From Minisyncoccota bacterium (GTDB taxonomy: Bacteria; Patescibacteriota; Minisyncoccia; JAHIHE01; JAGLIN01), in contig JAGLSJ010000018.1 in NCBI GenBank assembly GCA_023270095.1, positions 1 to 10,636 of the forward strand: a DNA stretch of 10,636 bases, in the 5' to 3' direction. This document shows positions 1 through 5,421 of this stretch, one piece after another. The notes under the pieces are model-generated. The model ran no database searches and was not told the origin of the DNA. It was given only the letters and a program-made list of their open reading frames with translations. How positions within the stretch are numbered: position 1 is the stretch's first letter; the number at the start of each line of letters is the position of its first letter. Both the position numbers and the translations under genes were made by a program.

Positions 1-10
1 TAATCTCCAT
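1..10 (-). CDS. 5' end of a divergent gene leaving the window (partial)
   Basis: Reading the minus strand, an ATG at 10-8 is followed by GAG and ATT before the window ends, so only Met-Glu-Ile is visible. The call rests on what lies upstream: a purine-rich GGAGGA at 21-16, five bases before the ATG, and a good promoter further out. Such a strong ribosome binding site is rare in this window; only the last pilin gene has a comparable one. Nothing can be said about the product. The gene is divergent from the DUF4012 gene. Confidence 0.6.
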
Positions 11-15
11 ATTTA

Positions 16-21
16 TCCTCC
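16..21 (-). promoter_or_regulatory. Shine-Dalgarno sequence of the left-edge gene
   Basis: The minus strand reads AAAAAGGAGGATAAATATG. The GGAGGA core lies five bases before the ATG, which is near-ideal spacing. This fixes the start of the partial gene. Confidence 0.65.
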
Positions 22-42
22 TTTTTCTCAAATGTTTATTAC

Positions 43-71
43 AATATAATCATTATTAATAAAAAAGTCAA
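43..71 (-). promoter_or_regulatory. sigma70-like promoter for the left-edge gene
   Basis: On the minus strand, TTGACT (71-66) is followed after exactly 17 bases by TATATT (48-43). Each box is one base away from consensus. Transcription would start near 36, giving a leader of about 25 bases that contains the ribosome binding site. The region is A+T rich, where chance -10 boxes are common, but the correct spacing to a good -35 box and the ribosome binding site downstream make this a good candidate. Confidence 0.6.
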
Positions 72-147
72 TTTTTTGTCATTTCAGAAAATTTTATTAC
101 GAAGAATTAAAAGAGAAATTTATCTGGAATCCAGTAAGCCTTAATAA

Positions 148-2622
148 ATGGATATAATTTCAAATAAAAAATCAAATCTTCTTTATCAAAGGGGAGATAT
201 CACAAACAAAGGTATTATTGATTTGCGCCAGTTTTCTGATGAGAAAAAAAGAAAAAATATATTAGTAGAAAATTCAAATAATACGGTTCGTGAAATTGTT
301 CGAAGGGAAAAAAATATAGAGTCAAAAAAAATTGACGAAAAATCTGACATAAAGCAAGAAAATGTTTTGAGAAATACGGATTTATCATTGAAAAATTCAA
401 TTGATACATCTGTTATAGTTTCTAAGAAAGACTCTAATGTTGAGGTTAATAATCTTGAGCGAGAGCGACATTTTAAGATATCACCTACAGTTCCTGTAGA
501 TGAAAAACATAGTTTGTCTAAATTGGAAAATGAAGAAGTTGAAAATAAACAAGATTTTGTTGCAAGCGAGAAAATCGAGAAAGCAGAAAATTTTTCCTCG
601 GATTATATTGATGGAACAAAACCTAAAATTAACTTTTCTTTTTTGCTAAGTAAATCTTTCGCTTCATTTGTTCTTGTGTCTTTTTTGATATCATCTTTTG
701 TTTTTTCTCTTTCATTTTTTCAAAAAGAAATCGAAGAAAAGGGTCGGATTATGGGAGTTGGAGTGGAAGCTTTCGATAACTTAAAGCAAGCAGGTCAGTC
801 GGTTGCTGATAATGAATTTGATGAAAGCTTTGGTGCATTTGAGGATGCCAAACTCAATTTTTCTGAAGCGAAAAGATTGACTGATGAACTTGGGCTGGGA
901 TTGGCGGGAGTTATAAATTCTTTGCCAATAAATACACCACTTTCTACTGCGAAAAATGTTTCAGAGGCAGGAGAAAATATTGCAATTGCAGGAGAAAATA
1001 TTGCGAAACTTTTGGATGAGATTTCACGATTAGATCAAAATAATTTTTCTTCCGCATCAATTTCTGGTTTTGGAATTATAATTGATGAAATTGCGGTTAA
1101 TTTAAGGGAAGCGGAAAACAATATATCTTTGATAAATGTAGCTTATGTTCCCGATGAGATGAGAGAGAAGATGAAACTTGTTCAGAAGGAATTACCTGTG
1201 GTAGTTGATAATTTGGAAAACCTGTCTGAAGATTTTGAAGTTTTGACGGAGATAATCGGAGATAATCAACCACAGAAATATTTGCTGTTGTTTCAAAATA
1301 ATAGTGAAATGAGGGCAACAGGAGGATTTATTGGAAGCTATGGAATTTTGAATATGGAAAATGGAAAAGTTGAAAATATGTTTATTGATGGAATATTTAA
1401 TCCTGATGGTCAGTTGAAAGAAAAAATTGTTCCCCCGATGCCTATTCAAAAAATCAGTGCAAGCTGGAGTATGCATGATGCAAATTGGTTTGCCGATTTT
1501 CCAACTAGCGCTCAAAAAGTTGCTTCTTTTTACGAAAAAACTGGTGGATCTACGGTTGACGGGGTGATTTCTTTTACGCCAAATGTTATTGAAAAAGTCT
1601 TGCGAATCACTGGACCGATTCGAATGGATGAATATGATATGACGATTGATTCTGAGAATTTTATTTCTATGTCGCAAATGCAGGTTGAAGAATTATATGA
1701 TAAACAGGAAAATAAACCGAAGAAGTTTTTGGTTGATTTAATGCCGGTCATATTTGAAAAAATGTTTAACAATGAGGGGATGAGCAAGCAAGAGAAGCTT
1801 CAAAGATATTTGGATTTTATTAATATTGTCGAAGAAAGTCTGAAAGAAAAACATATAATGTTTTATCACAGAGATTCTGAAATTGAAAATATGATTTTAA
1901 GAAGAGGCTGGGGTGGGCAAATGTTGAATTCGAGTGGTAATTATCTCAGTGTTATAAACAGTAATATAAATGGATACAAAACAGATGTGGTTGTTGAGGA
2001 GAGCATTGATCATCTGACGGAAATTCAGGAAGACGGTTCAATAATTAATACTGTAAAAATCACGAGAGTACACACTGGTGGGCAAAGTGAATATGATTGG
2101 TATAATCGAGTTAATTCTGATTATTTGCGAGTGTATGTTCCGTTAGGCAGTGTTCTATTGGAAGCTAGTGGACATACTGTGCAAGAATACGTGCCACCGA
2201 TGGATTATGACAATTTTCGTATTGATGAAGATGTAAAGCTTATTGAAGACACAATCAAAATTGATCTTGATTCTGGTACTCAAATTTTTACTGAATCCGG
2301 AAAAACTGTTTTTGGAAATTGGGTTTATGTCAGTCCTGGTGAAAAAGTTGAAGTAACTTATAAATATAAATTGCCTTATAAAATTGATTTTAATTCTTTT
2401 ACAAAACCAGCTGATAAATATAGTATGATGGTTCAAAAACAATCTGGTAGTCAAGGAAGTGGCTTTTCTGGCACGATTAAAGTCCCTGAATCTTGGAACA
2501 TTCTCTGGGAATCTGCTGGTTTGATAACTCAAGACCAAAAAGAAAGCTATTTTAAGGGTAAATTAGAGACAGACAAAATTTATGGAATTGTTTTTTCGAG
2601 AGATTTGTCGGGAGATGAATAG
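148..2622 (+). CDS. DUF4012 domain-containing membrane-anchored envelope protein
   Basis: This 824-residue protein matches the DUF4012 family, large single-anchor envelope proteins of unknown function common in Patescibacteria and some Gram-positives. Residues 1-160 are highly charged, rich in Lys, Glu, Asn and Ser, and probably disordered in the cytoplasm. One hydrophobic segment (about 163-191) follows. Residues 195-370 look helical, with repeated small or acidic stretches such as AGENIA. The diagnostic DUF4012 core follows: YLLLFQNNSEMRATGGFIGS near 379-398, SWSMHDANWFADFP near 439-452, and VDGVISFTP near 470-478 leading to TGPI near 488-491. The C-terminal third (about 620-820) looks beta-rich and is probably extracytoplasmic. 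No catalytic motif is recognisable. The ATG at 148 has no Shine-Dalgarno sequence, and an earlier in-frame start was not seen. Family assignment is secure; function is unknown, with a cell-surface role inferred from topology. Confidence 0.9.
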   Translation: MDIISNKKSNLLYQRGDITNKGIIDLRQFSDEKKRKNILVENSNNTVREIVRREKNIESKKIDEKSDIKQENVLRNTDLSLKNSIDTSVIVSKKDSNVEVNNLERERHFKISPTVPVDEKHSLSKLENEEVENKQDFVASEKIEKAENFSSDYIDGTKPKINFSFLLSKSFASFVLVSFLISSFVFSLSFFQKEIEEKGRIMGVGVEAFDNLKQAGQSVADNEFDESFGAFEDAKLNFSEAKRLTDELGLGLAGVINSLPINTPLSTAKNVSEAGENIAIAGENIAKLLDEISRLDQNNFSSASISGFGIIIDEIAVNLREAENNISLINVAYVPDEMREKMKLVQKELPVVVDNLENLSEDFEVLTEIIGDNQPQKYLLLFQNNSEMRATGGFIGSYGILNMENGKVENMFIDGIFNPDGQLKEKIVPPMPIQKISASWSMHDANWFADFPTSAQKVASFYEKTGGSTVDGVISFTPNVIEKVLRITGPIRMDEYDMTIDSENFISMSQMQVEELYDKQENKPKKFLVDLMPVIFEKMFNNEGMSKQEKLQRYLDFINIVEESLKEKHIMFYHRDSEIENMILRRGWGGQMLNSSGNYLSVINSNINGYKTDVVVEESIDHLTEIQEDGSIINTVKITRVHTGGQSEYDWYNRVNSDYLRVYVPLGSVLLEASGHTVQEYVPPMDYDNFRIDEDVKLIEDTIKIDLDSGTQIFTESGKTVFGNWVYVSPGEKVEVTYKYKLPYKIDFNSFTKPADKYSMMVQKQSGSQGSGFSGTIKVPESWNILWESAGLITQDQKESYFKGKLETDKIYGIVFSRDLSGDE

Positions 2623-2646
2623 AAGCTAAAATTTACTGACAAATGC

Positions 2647-2673
2647 TGTCATTCTGAACTTGATTCAGAATCT
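2647..2673. repeat. short palindromic intergenic repeat (TGTCATTCTGAA type)
   Basis: The stretch starts TGTCATTCTGAA and ends TTCAGAATCT. It contains a perfect 8-bp stem, ATTCTGAA (2651-2658) with TTCAGAAT (2664-2671), around a 5-base loop. There is no T-run after it, so it is not a normal intrinsic terminator. From general knowledge, very similar TGTCATTCTGAAC...TTCAGAATCT palindromes recur between genes in many bacterial genomes and assemblies. The copy lies 25 bases after the DUF4012 stop codon. A small TGACA/TGTCA inverted pair (2637-2641 and 2647-2651) overlaps its left edge. Confidence 0.6.
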
Positions 2674-2803
2674 TCATTCTCATATATTAAAACAAACCTA
2701 TAATCACTAGCTGTATTATAGGAATTATAAATAAATAGAGAAATTTAGGTATAGCAGAGGACAACCATCGCAATATTTGTTACAAAAATAATTTTGCATA
2801 TGA

Positions 2804-2831
2804 TTGACAGAGAAGTATTTTGCTTTAAAAT
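2804..2831 (+). promoter_or_regulatory. sigma70-like promoter of the NifU-pilin operon
   Basis: A perfect TTGACA at 2804-2809 is followed after 16 bases by TAAAAT at 2826-2831, one base off TATAAT. Predicted transcription start is near 2838, leaving a leader of about 40 bases before the ATG at 2879. It is the best promoter-like sequence in the 2623-2878 spacer and sits where one is needed, ahead of six closely spaced same-strand genes. Confidence 0.65.
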
Positions 2832-2878
2832 GAAAGTATAAACAGTTAGACAAGATAAATTTTAAACTATTTTTATAT

Positions 2879-3244
2879 ATGTATACAAAAAAAGTAATTC
2901 AGCATTTCACAAATCCTCATAATTATGGTAAAATGGAACAAGCAGATGCAGTAGGGGAGGCAGGCAATCCAGTTTGTGGAGATTTGATGAAAATATATAT
3001 TAAAGTTGATGGTAAAAACATTAAAGACATCACATTTGAAACCTTGGGATGTGCGGCAGCAATTGCCACTTCTTCGATGGTGACGGACCTTGCGAAGGGA
3101 AAATCATTGGACGAGGCAATGAAAATTACGAACAGTGATGTTGCAAAAAATCTAAAAGGACTTCCGCCGATGAAAATGCATTGTTCAAATCTAGCTGCTA
3201 GCGCCCTACACAAGGCAATCGAAAATTATAAAAATAAGAAATAA
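2879..3244 (+). CDS. NifU/IscU-type iron-sulfur cluster assembly scaffold
   Basis: This 121-residue cytoplasmic protein covers the whole NifU N-terminal/IscU domain and nothing else. The family accepts sulfur from a cysteine desulfurase and iron, builds a [2Fe-2S] or [4Fe-4S] cluster and passes it to apo-proteins. All ligand positions are present: Cys33 and Asp35 in NPVCGD, Cys58 in LGCAAAI, and His101-Cys102 in PPMKMHCSNLA. They correspond to Cys37, Asp39, Cys63, His105 and Cys106 of E. coli IscU. The N-terminus (HFTNPHNYG) is also typical. No desulfurase, IscA, ferredoxin or chaperone gene is in the window, so the scaffold is separated from its usual partners. The ATG at 2879 lacks a Shine-Dalgarno sequence; it follows a leader of about 40 bases. 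The pilin array begins 10 bases after its stop, so co-transcription is likely. Whether it should be called nifU or iscU cannot be decided here. Confidence 0.93.
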   Translation: MYTKKVIQHFTNPHNYGKMEQADAVGEAGNPVCGDLMKIYIKVDGKNIKDITFETLGCAAAIATSSMVTDLAKGKSLDEAMKITNSDVAKNLKGLPPMKMHCSNLAASALHKAIENYKNKK

Positions 3245-3254
3245 TAAAATAGAG

Positions 3255-3683
3255 ATGAAAAGCTTAATCAACGGGAAAATACTTTTTTTTATAATATTTT
3301 TTTCTGTTTTTTCGTTTGGACAATTTTCTTTTAATGATATAAATATTATTGGCGTAAATGTGGCAAGTGCTTGTAATGGAGATGGAATATGTGGATCAGG
3401 AGAAACAATATTTAACTGTAAGGCAGATTGTTTACCTCCTGGAGTTCCTACAGTGTCCGTAGAGGATTCGTTGGATGGTGTAACTAAATGGATACTAGGA
3501 TTTGGGCTTGTTCTTTCTGTAATATTTCTTATCTGGGGTGGTATATACTATATCGGCTCTTCAGGCGATGCGCAAAAGACAGAAACAGCGAAGAAGATTA
3601 TCAAATATGCAATATTAGGAGTTTTTGTTATAGGTGTGTCATTCGCCATTATTTCTGTAATAAGCAAGATGTTTGCTCCTTGA
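3255..3683 (+). CDS. pilin-like protein A, two-helix with four-cysteine N-terminal module (T4SS_pilin/VirB2-like)
   Basis: A 142-residue Sec-exported small membrane protein. Residues 1-39 form a signal peptide with a possible AxA-type cleavage site (VASA) just before Cys40. The mature N-terminus carries Cys40, Cys46, Cys55 and Cys59 (C-x5-C-x8-C-x3-C) with DGxCxxGE and NCxxDC signatures, probably two disulfides outside the membrane. Two transmembrane helices (about 77-101 and 114-138) flank a short polar loop, GSSGDAQK...AKK. Helix-basic loop-helix after a signal peptide is the VirB2/TrbC pilin layout, and the sequence resembles the Patescibacteria T4SS_pilin family; I could not run the profile. 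The loop and second helix resemble protein B most. It starts 10 bases after the NifU stop and has no good ribosome binding site. The TGA stop is in frame with the downstream protein B (see findings). Confidence 0.8.
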   Translation: MKSLINGKILFFIIFFSVFSFGQFSFNDINIIGVNVASACNGDGICGSGETIFNCKADCLPPGVPTVSVEDSLDGVTKWILGFGLVLSVIFLIWGGIYYIGSSGDAQKTETAKKIIKYAILGVFVIGVSFAIISVISKMFAP

Positions 3684-3725
3684 TTTTATTTGACCGTATC
3701 TTTAAAAAATGAAATAATAGTAATA

Positions 3726-4067
3726 ATGAAAAAAAATAATCTAAAAATATTTAATACATTGTTGATTCTTCAATTATTTGCAATTGTAAATATAGCAAAT
3801 GCTCAATGGGAAAAACCCTCCAGTTTTGGATTGGCAAACGATATGGACCAGATGGCAGAGAATCTAATTAATTGGCTTTTAGGTTTTGCAGCAATTTTTT
3901 CAGTTTTGGCTTTGATTTGGGGTGGTATAAATTATATCGGTTCTTCGGGAGATGCACAAAAATCAGAATTAGCTAAAAAAATTATCTACTATGCTTTGAT
4001 AGGTTTGATAGTTACTGGTCTGGCCTTTGCGATAGTTAGGCTTCTAGTGGCTGTAATTTTTAATTAA
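3726..4067 (+). CDS. pilin-like protein B (T4SS_pilin/VirB2-like)
   Basis: A 113-residue precursor. The frame is open from a TTG at 3690, but the ATG at 3726 is preferred because translation from it gives a textbook signal peptide: MKKNN, a hydrophobic core, then NANA with cleavage expected before Gln27-Trp28. The mature protein has about 20 soluble residues, a first helix (about 50-71, containing NWLLGF and LIWGG), the polar loop YIGSSGDAQKSELAKK, and a second helix (about 87-112). It lacks cysteines. Its loop matches protein A almost exactly (GSSGDAQK), placing A and B in one subgroup. There is no Shine-Dalgarno sequence. It lies 42 bases after A and 53 before C. Confidence 0.8.
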   Translation: MKKNNLKIFNTLLILQLFAIVNIANAQWEKPSSFGLANDMDQMAENLINWLLGFAAIFSVLALIWGGINYIGSSGDAQKSELAKKIIYYALIGLIVTGLAFAIVRLLVAVIFN

Positions 4068-4120
4068 TATTTAGTAGCTAGATTAGTAATTTCCCATTTA
4101 TATATTAGAGATATAATTTT

Positions 4121-4477
4121 ATGAAAATGAAAAACAATATATATATATTGCCATTGTCAGTATTTCTTTTTGTATGTTATATAGGTACAGCACTAGCTGA
4201 CATGGACGACGGATGGGACACTCCTAATAAACCAGATAATGTAGTCGAAGATATTAATCCTACACTTGTTAATATGGCAAATTGGCTTTTGGGATTTGTT
4301 GGATTAATCGCGGTTTTAATGGTTATCTATGGAGGATTTTTATATCTCACTTCAGCAGGGGATGACACAAGGGCAGAAAACGGAAAAAAGACCATTTCAT
4401 ATGCATTAATAGGTTTGGTTATCGCTGGTTTTGCTTATGCTATCGTGAAGGTTGTTGTGGCTACGATACTTACCTAG
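4121..4477 (+). CDS. pilin-like protein C (T4SS_pilin/VirB2-like)
   Basis: A 118-residue precursor with a signal peptide ending near GTALA (cleavage before Asp27), then an acidic linker (DMDDGWD) and the two-helix domain: helix one about 53-76, loop LTSAGDDTRAENGKK, helix two about 92-117. It lacks a cysteine module. From codon 51 to the end it is nearly the same as protein D: 60 of 67 residues and about 180 of 201 bases, by eye, while the N-terminal halves are unrelated. ATG at 4121 or 4127 could start the protein (MKMK); I kept the first. No Shine-Dalgarno sequence is visible. A perfect TATAAT at 4112-4117 just before the start lacks a convincing -35 box. Confidence 0.8.
   Translation: MKMKNNIYILPLSVFLFVCYIGTALADMDDGWDTPNKPDNVVEDINPTLVNMANWLLGFVGLIAVLMVIYGGFLYLTSAGDDTRAENGKKTISYALIGLVIAGFAYAIVKVVVATILT
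4271..4471 (+). repeat. duplicated pilin C-terminal segment, copy 1
   Basis: This 201-base coding stretch of pilin C aligns without gaps to 4735-4935 in pilin D. I counted 21 base differences over 67 codons, many of them silent third-position changes, and 7 residue differences. Flanking sequence on the 5' side is dissimilar, so the shared block has a sharp left edge near the start of the first membrane helix. Confidence 0.85.
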
Positions 4478-4509
4478 AAAATATTTTTTAACATCTAAAT
4501 TAAAAAAAT

Positions 4510-4944
4510 ATGAAAAAAACAAGTTTGAAAAAGTTTTTCTCAACGACATTGATTCTTATGATTTTGATGATTAGTTCGGTTTTGGTGATTTTTCCGGCGG
4601 AGAAGGTAATGGCATGTGATGATAGTGGAACATGTGATGTTGGCGAAGACGCCGTAAATTGTCCTGCTGATTGTGCTTGGGCAGCACCTGCGACTCCGGC
4701 TAATGTACCAACTGATTTTACAGGAGCAATTATCAATATGACAAATTGGATCTTGGGATTTGTTGGATTGATCGCGGTTTTGATGATAATCTATGGAGGA
4801 GTTCTATATCTTACTTCAGCAGGCGATGACTCAAAGGCAGAAAACGGAAAAAAGACCATCTCATATGCATTAATAGGCTTAGTCGTCGCTGGTTTCGCTT
4901 ATGCCATCGTGAAAGTTGTTGTGGCTACGATACTTCAAAATTAG
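4510..4944 (+). CDS. pilin-like protein D, two-helix with four-cysteine N-terminal module (T4SS_pilin/VirB2-like)
   Basis: A 144-residue precursor with a basic start (MKKTSLKK), a hydrophobic core to about residue 28 and a possible cleavage site after VMA35, before Cys36. Cys36, Cys42, Cys51 and Cys55 repeat the exact C-x5-C-x8-C-x3-C spacing of protein A, with GTCDVGE and NCPADC signatures. A Pro/Ala linker (57-68) leads into helix one (about 78-101), the loop LTSAGDDSKAENGKK and helix two (about 117-142). The two-helix half is almost that of protein C, whereas the cysteine module is that of protein A, so the gene looks mosaic. There is no Shine-Dalgarno sequence; the ATG at 4510 is 32 bases after the C stop. 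A lipoprotein reading of VMAC is possible but the six residues between hydrophobic core and Cys fit signal peptidase I better. Confidence 0.8.
   Translation: MKKTSLKKFFSTTLILMILMISSVLVIFPAEKVMACDDSGTCDVGEDAVNCPADCAWAAPATPANVPTDFTGAIINMTNWILGFVGLIAVLMIIYGGVLYLTSAGDDSKAENGKKTISYALIGLVVAGFAYAIVKVVVATILQN
4735..4935 (+). repeat. duplicated pilin C-terminal segment, copy 2
   Basis: This is the partner of 4271-4471, at about 90% base identity by eye, coding for the two-helix domain of pilin D. Identity falls off immediately upstream, where D has its linker and cysteine module and C has an acidic linker. Confidence 0.85.
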
Positions 4945-4978
4945 ATATATAAATATAAATTAAATCAATAAAAATTCG

Positions 4979-4989
4979 AAAGGAGGTGA
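4979..4989 (+). promoter_or_regulatory. near-perfect Shine-Dalgarno sequence of pilin E
   Basis: The sequence AAAGGAGGTGA complements the canonical 3' end of 16S rRNA, with its GGAGG core (4982-4986) eight bases before the ATG at 4995. It decides the start: the in-frame GTG at 4986 lies inside this motif and is very unlikely to be used. None of the other four pilin genes, nor the NifU gene, has a comparable motif. Confidence 0.85.
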
Positions 4990-4994
4990 AACGA

Positions 4995-5336
4995 ATGAAA
5001 AATTTAATAAAAACTCTTACTGTTTCTTCTTTTACTGCTTATGCTTTGACTGTTAGTACAATAGCTTCTGCACAATGGGGAAAAACAAACGCACCATCAA
5101 ATGTTCCTACTGACATTGAAATGGCTGTAATGAATCTTACAAATTGGATTTTAGGATTTATTGCTATTATTGCTACCTTAGTAATCATCTGGGGAGGTGT
5201 GCAATATCTTACTGCTGGTGGAAATGATGATGCAGTTGGTGCAGCAAAAAAGACTATTTCTTATGGAATTATTGGAATGGTAATCGCAGGTCTTGCTTAT
5301 GCTATGGTTATCGTCGTTACTCAAATTCTTCAATAA
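4995..5336 (+). CDS. pilin-like protein E, probable highly translated copy (T4SS_pilin/VirB2-like)
   Basis: A 113-residue precursor starting at the ATG after a near-perfect ribosome binding site. The signal peptide ends STIASA, with cleavage expected before Gln27-Trp28, so the mature protein begins QWGK, close to protein B's QWEK. It then has a linker (NVPTD, also in protein D), helix one (about 50-73, NWILGF and IIWGG), the loop LTAGGNDDAVGAAKK and helix two (about 88-112). It has no cysteines. It is the last of five tandem pilin genes, 50 bases after D, and is followed by a strong terminator. Strong initiation suggests it is made in larger amounts and could be the major subunit, an inference. 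As with its paralogues, the T4SS_pilin assignment is by recognition; a profile search was not possible. Confidence 0.82.
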   Translation: MKNLIKTLTVSSFTAYALTVSTIASAQWGKTNAPSNVPTDIEMAVMNLTNWILGFIAIIATLVIIWGGVQYLTAGGNDDAVGAAKKTISYGIIGMVIAGLAYAMVIVVTQILQ

Positions 5337-5377
5337 GCTTATAATGTAATTTTTGTTAGATTACAATTAAGCAAAAT

Positions 5378-5404
5378 AAAAAGGTGGACTTGTCCACCTT
5401 TTTT
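5378..5404. terminator. bidirectional intrinsic terminator between convergent operons
   Basis: The stem AAAAAGGTGGA (5378-5388) pairs perfectly with TCCACCTTTTT (5393-5403) around the loop CTTG. Reading plus, a GC-rich core followed by six T ends the pilin operon; reading minus, the flanking A-run becomes a T-run and ends the glycan operon, whose last stop codon is at 5424-5422. A weaker AT-rich inverted repeat (about 5342-5370, TGTAAT with ATTACA) lies just upstream on the plus strand. Confidence 0.9.
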
Positions 5405-5421
5405 ATTATATTACTGAAAAA

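Noticed and set aside
1192..1677. 161-codon minus-strand open frame inside the DUF4012 gene
   Set aside because: It is antisense to the conserved DUF4012 core, has no recognisable domain and no initiation signal.
3488..3712. 74-codon plus-strand open frame overlapping pilin A
   Set aside because: It lies within pilin A in another frame, has no family resemblance, and overlaps the spacer before pilin B.
3690..3725. TTG start giving a 12-residue extension of pilin B
   Set aside because: It would put 12 mixed residues before a clear signal peptide that begins at the ATG at 3726.
4112..4117. TATAAT before pilin C as an internal promoter
   Set aside because: There is no acceptable -35 box at the right distance, and such hexamers are expected by chance at this A+T content.
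4586..4620. Possible lipobox in pilin D (VMAC) and pilin A (ASAC)
   Set aside because: The residue three before Cys is Ala in A, and in D several polar residues (PAEK) separate the hydrophobic core from the Cys, which fits signal peptidase I better than II.
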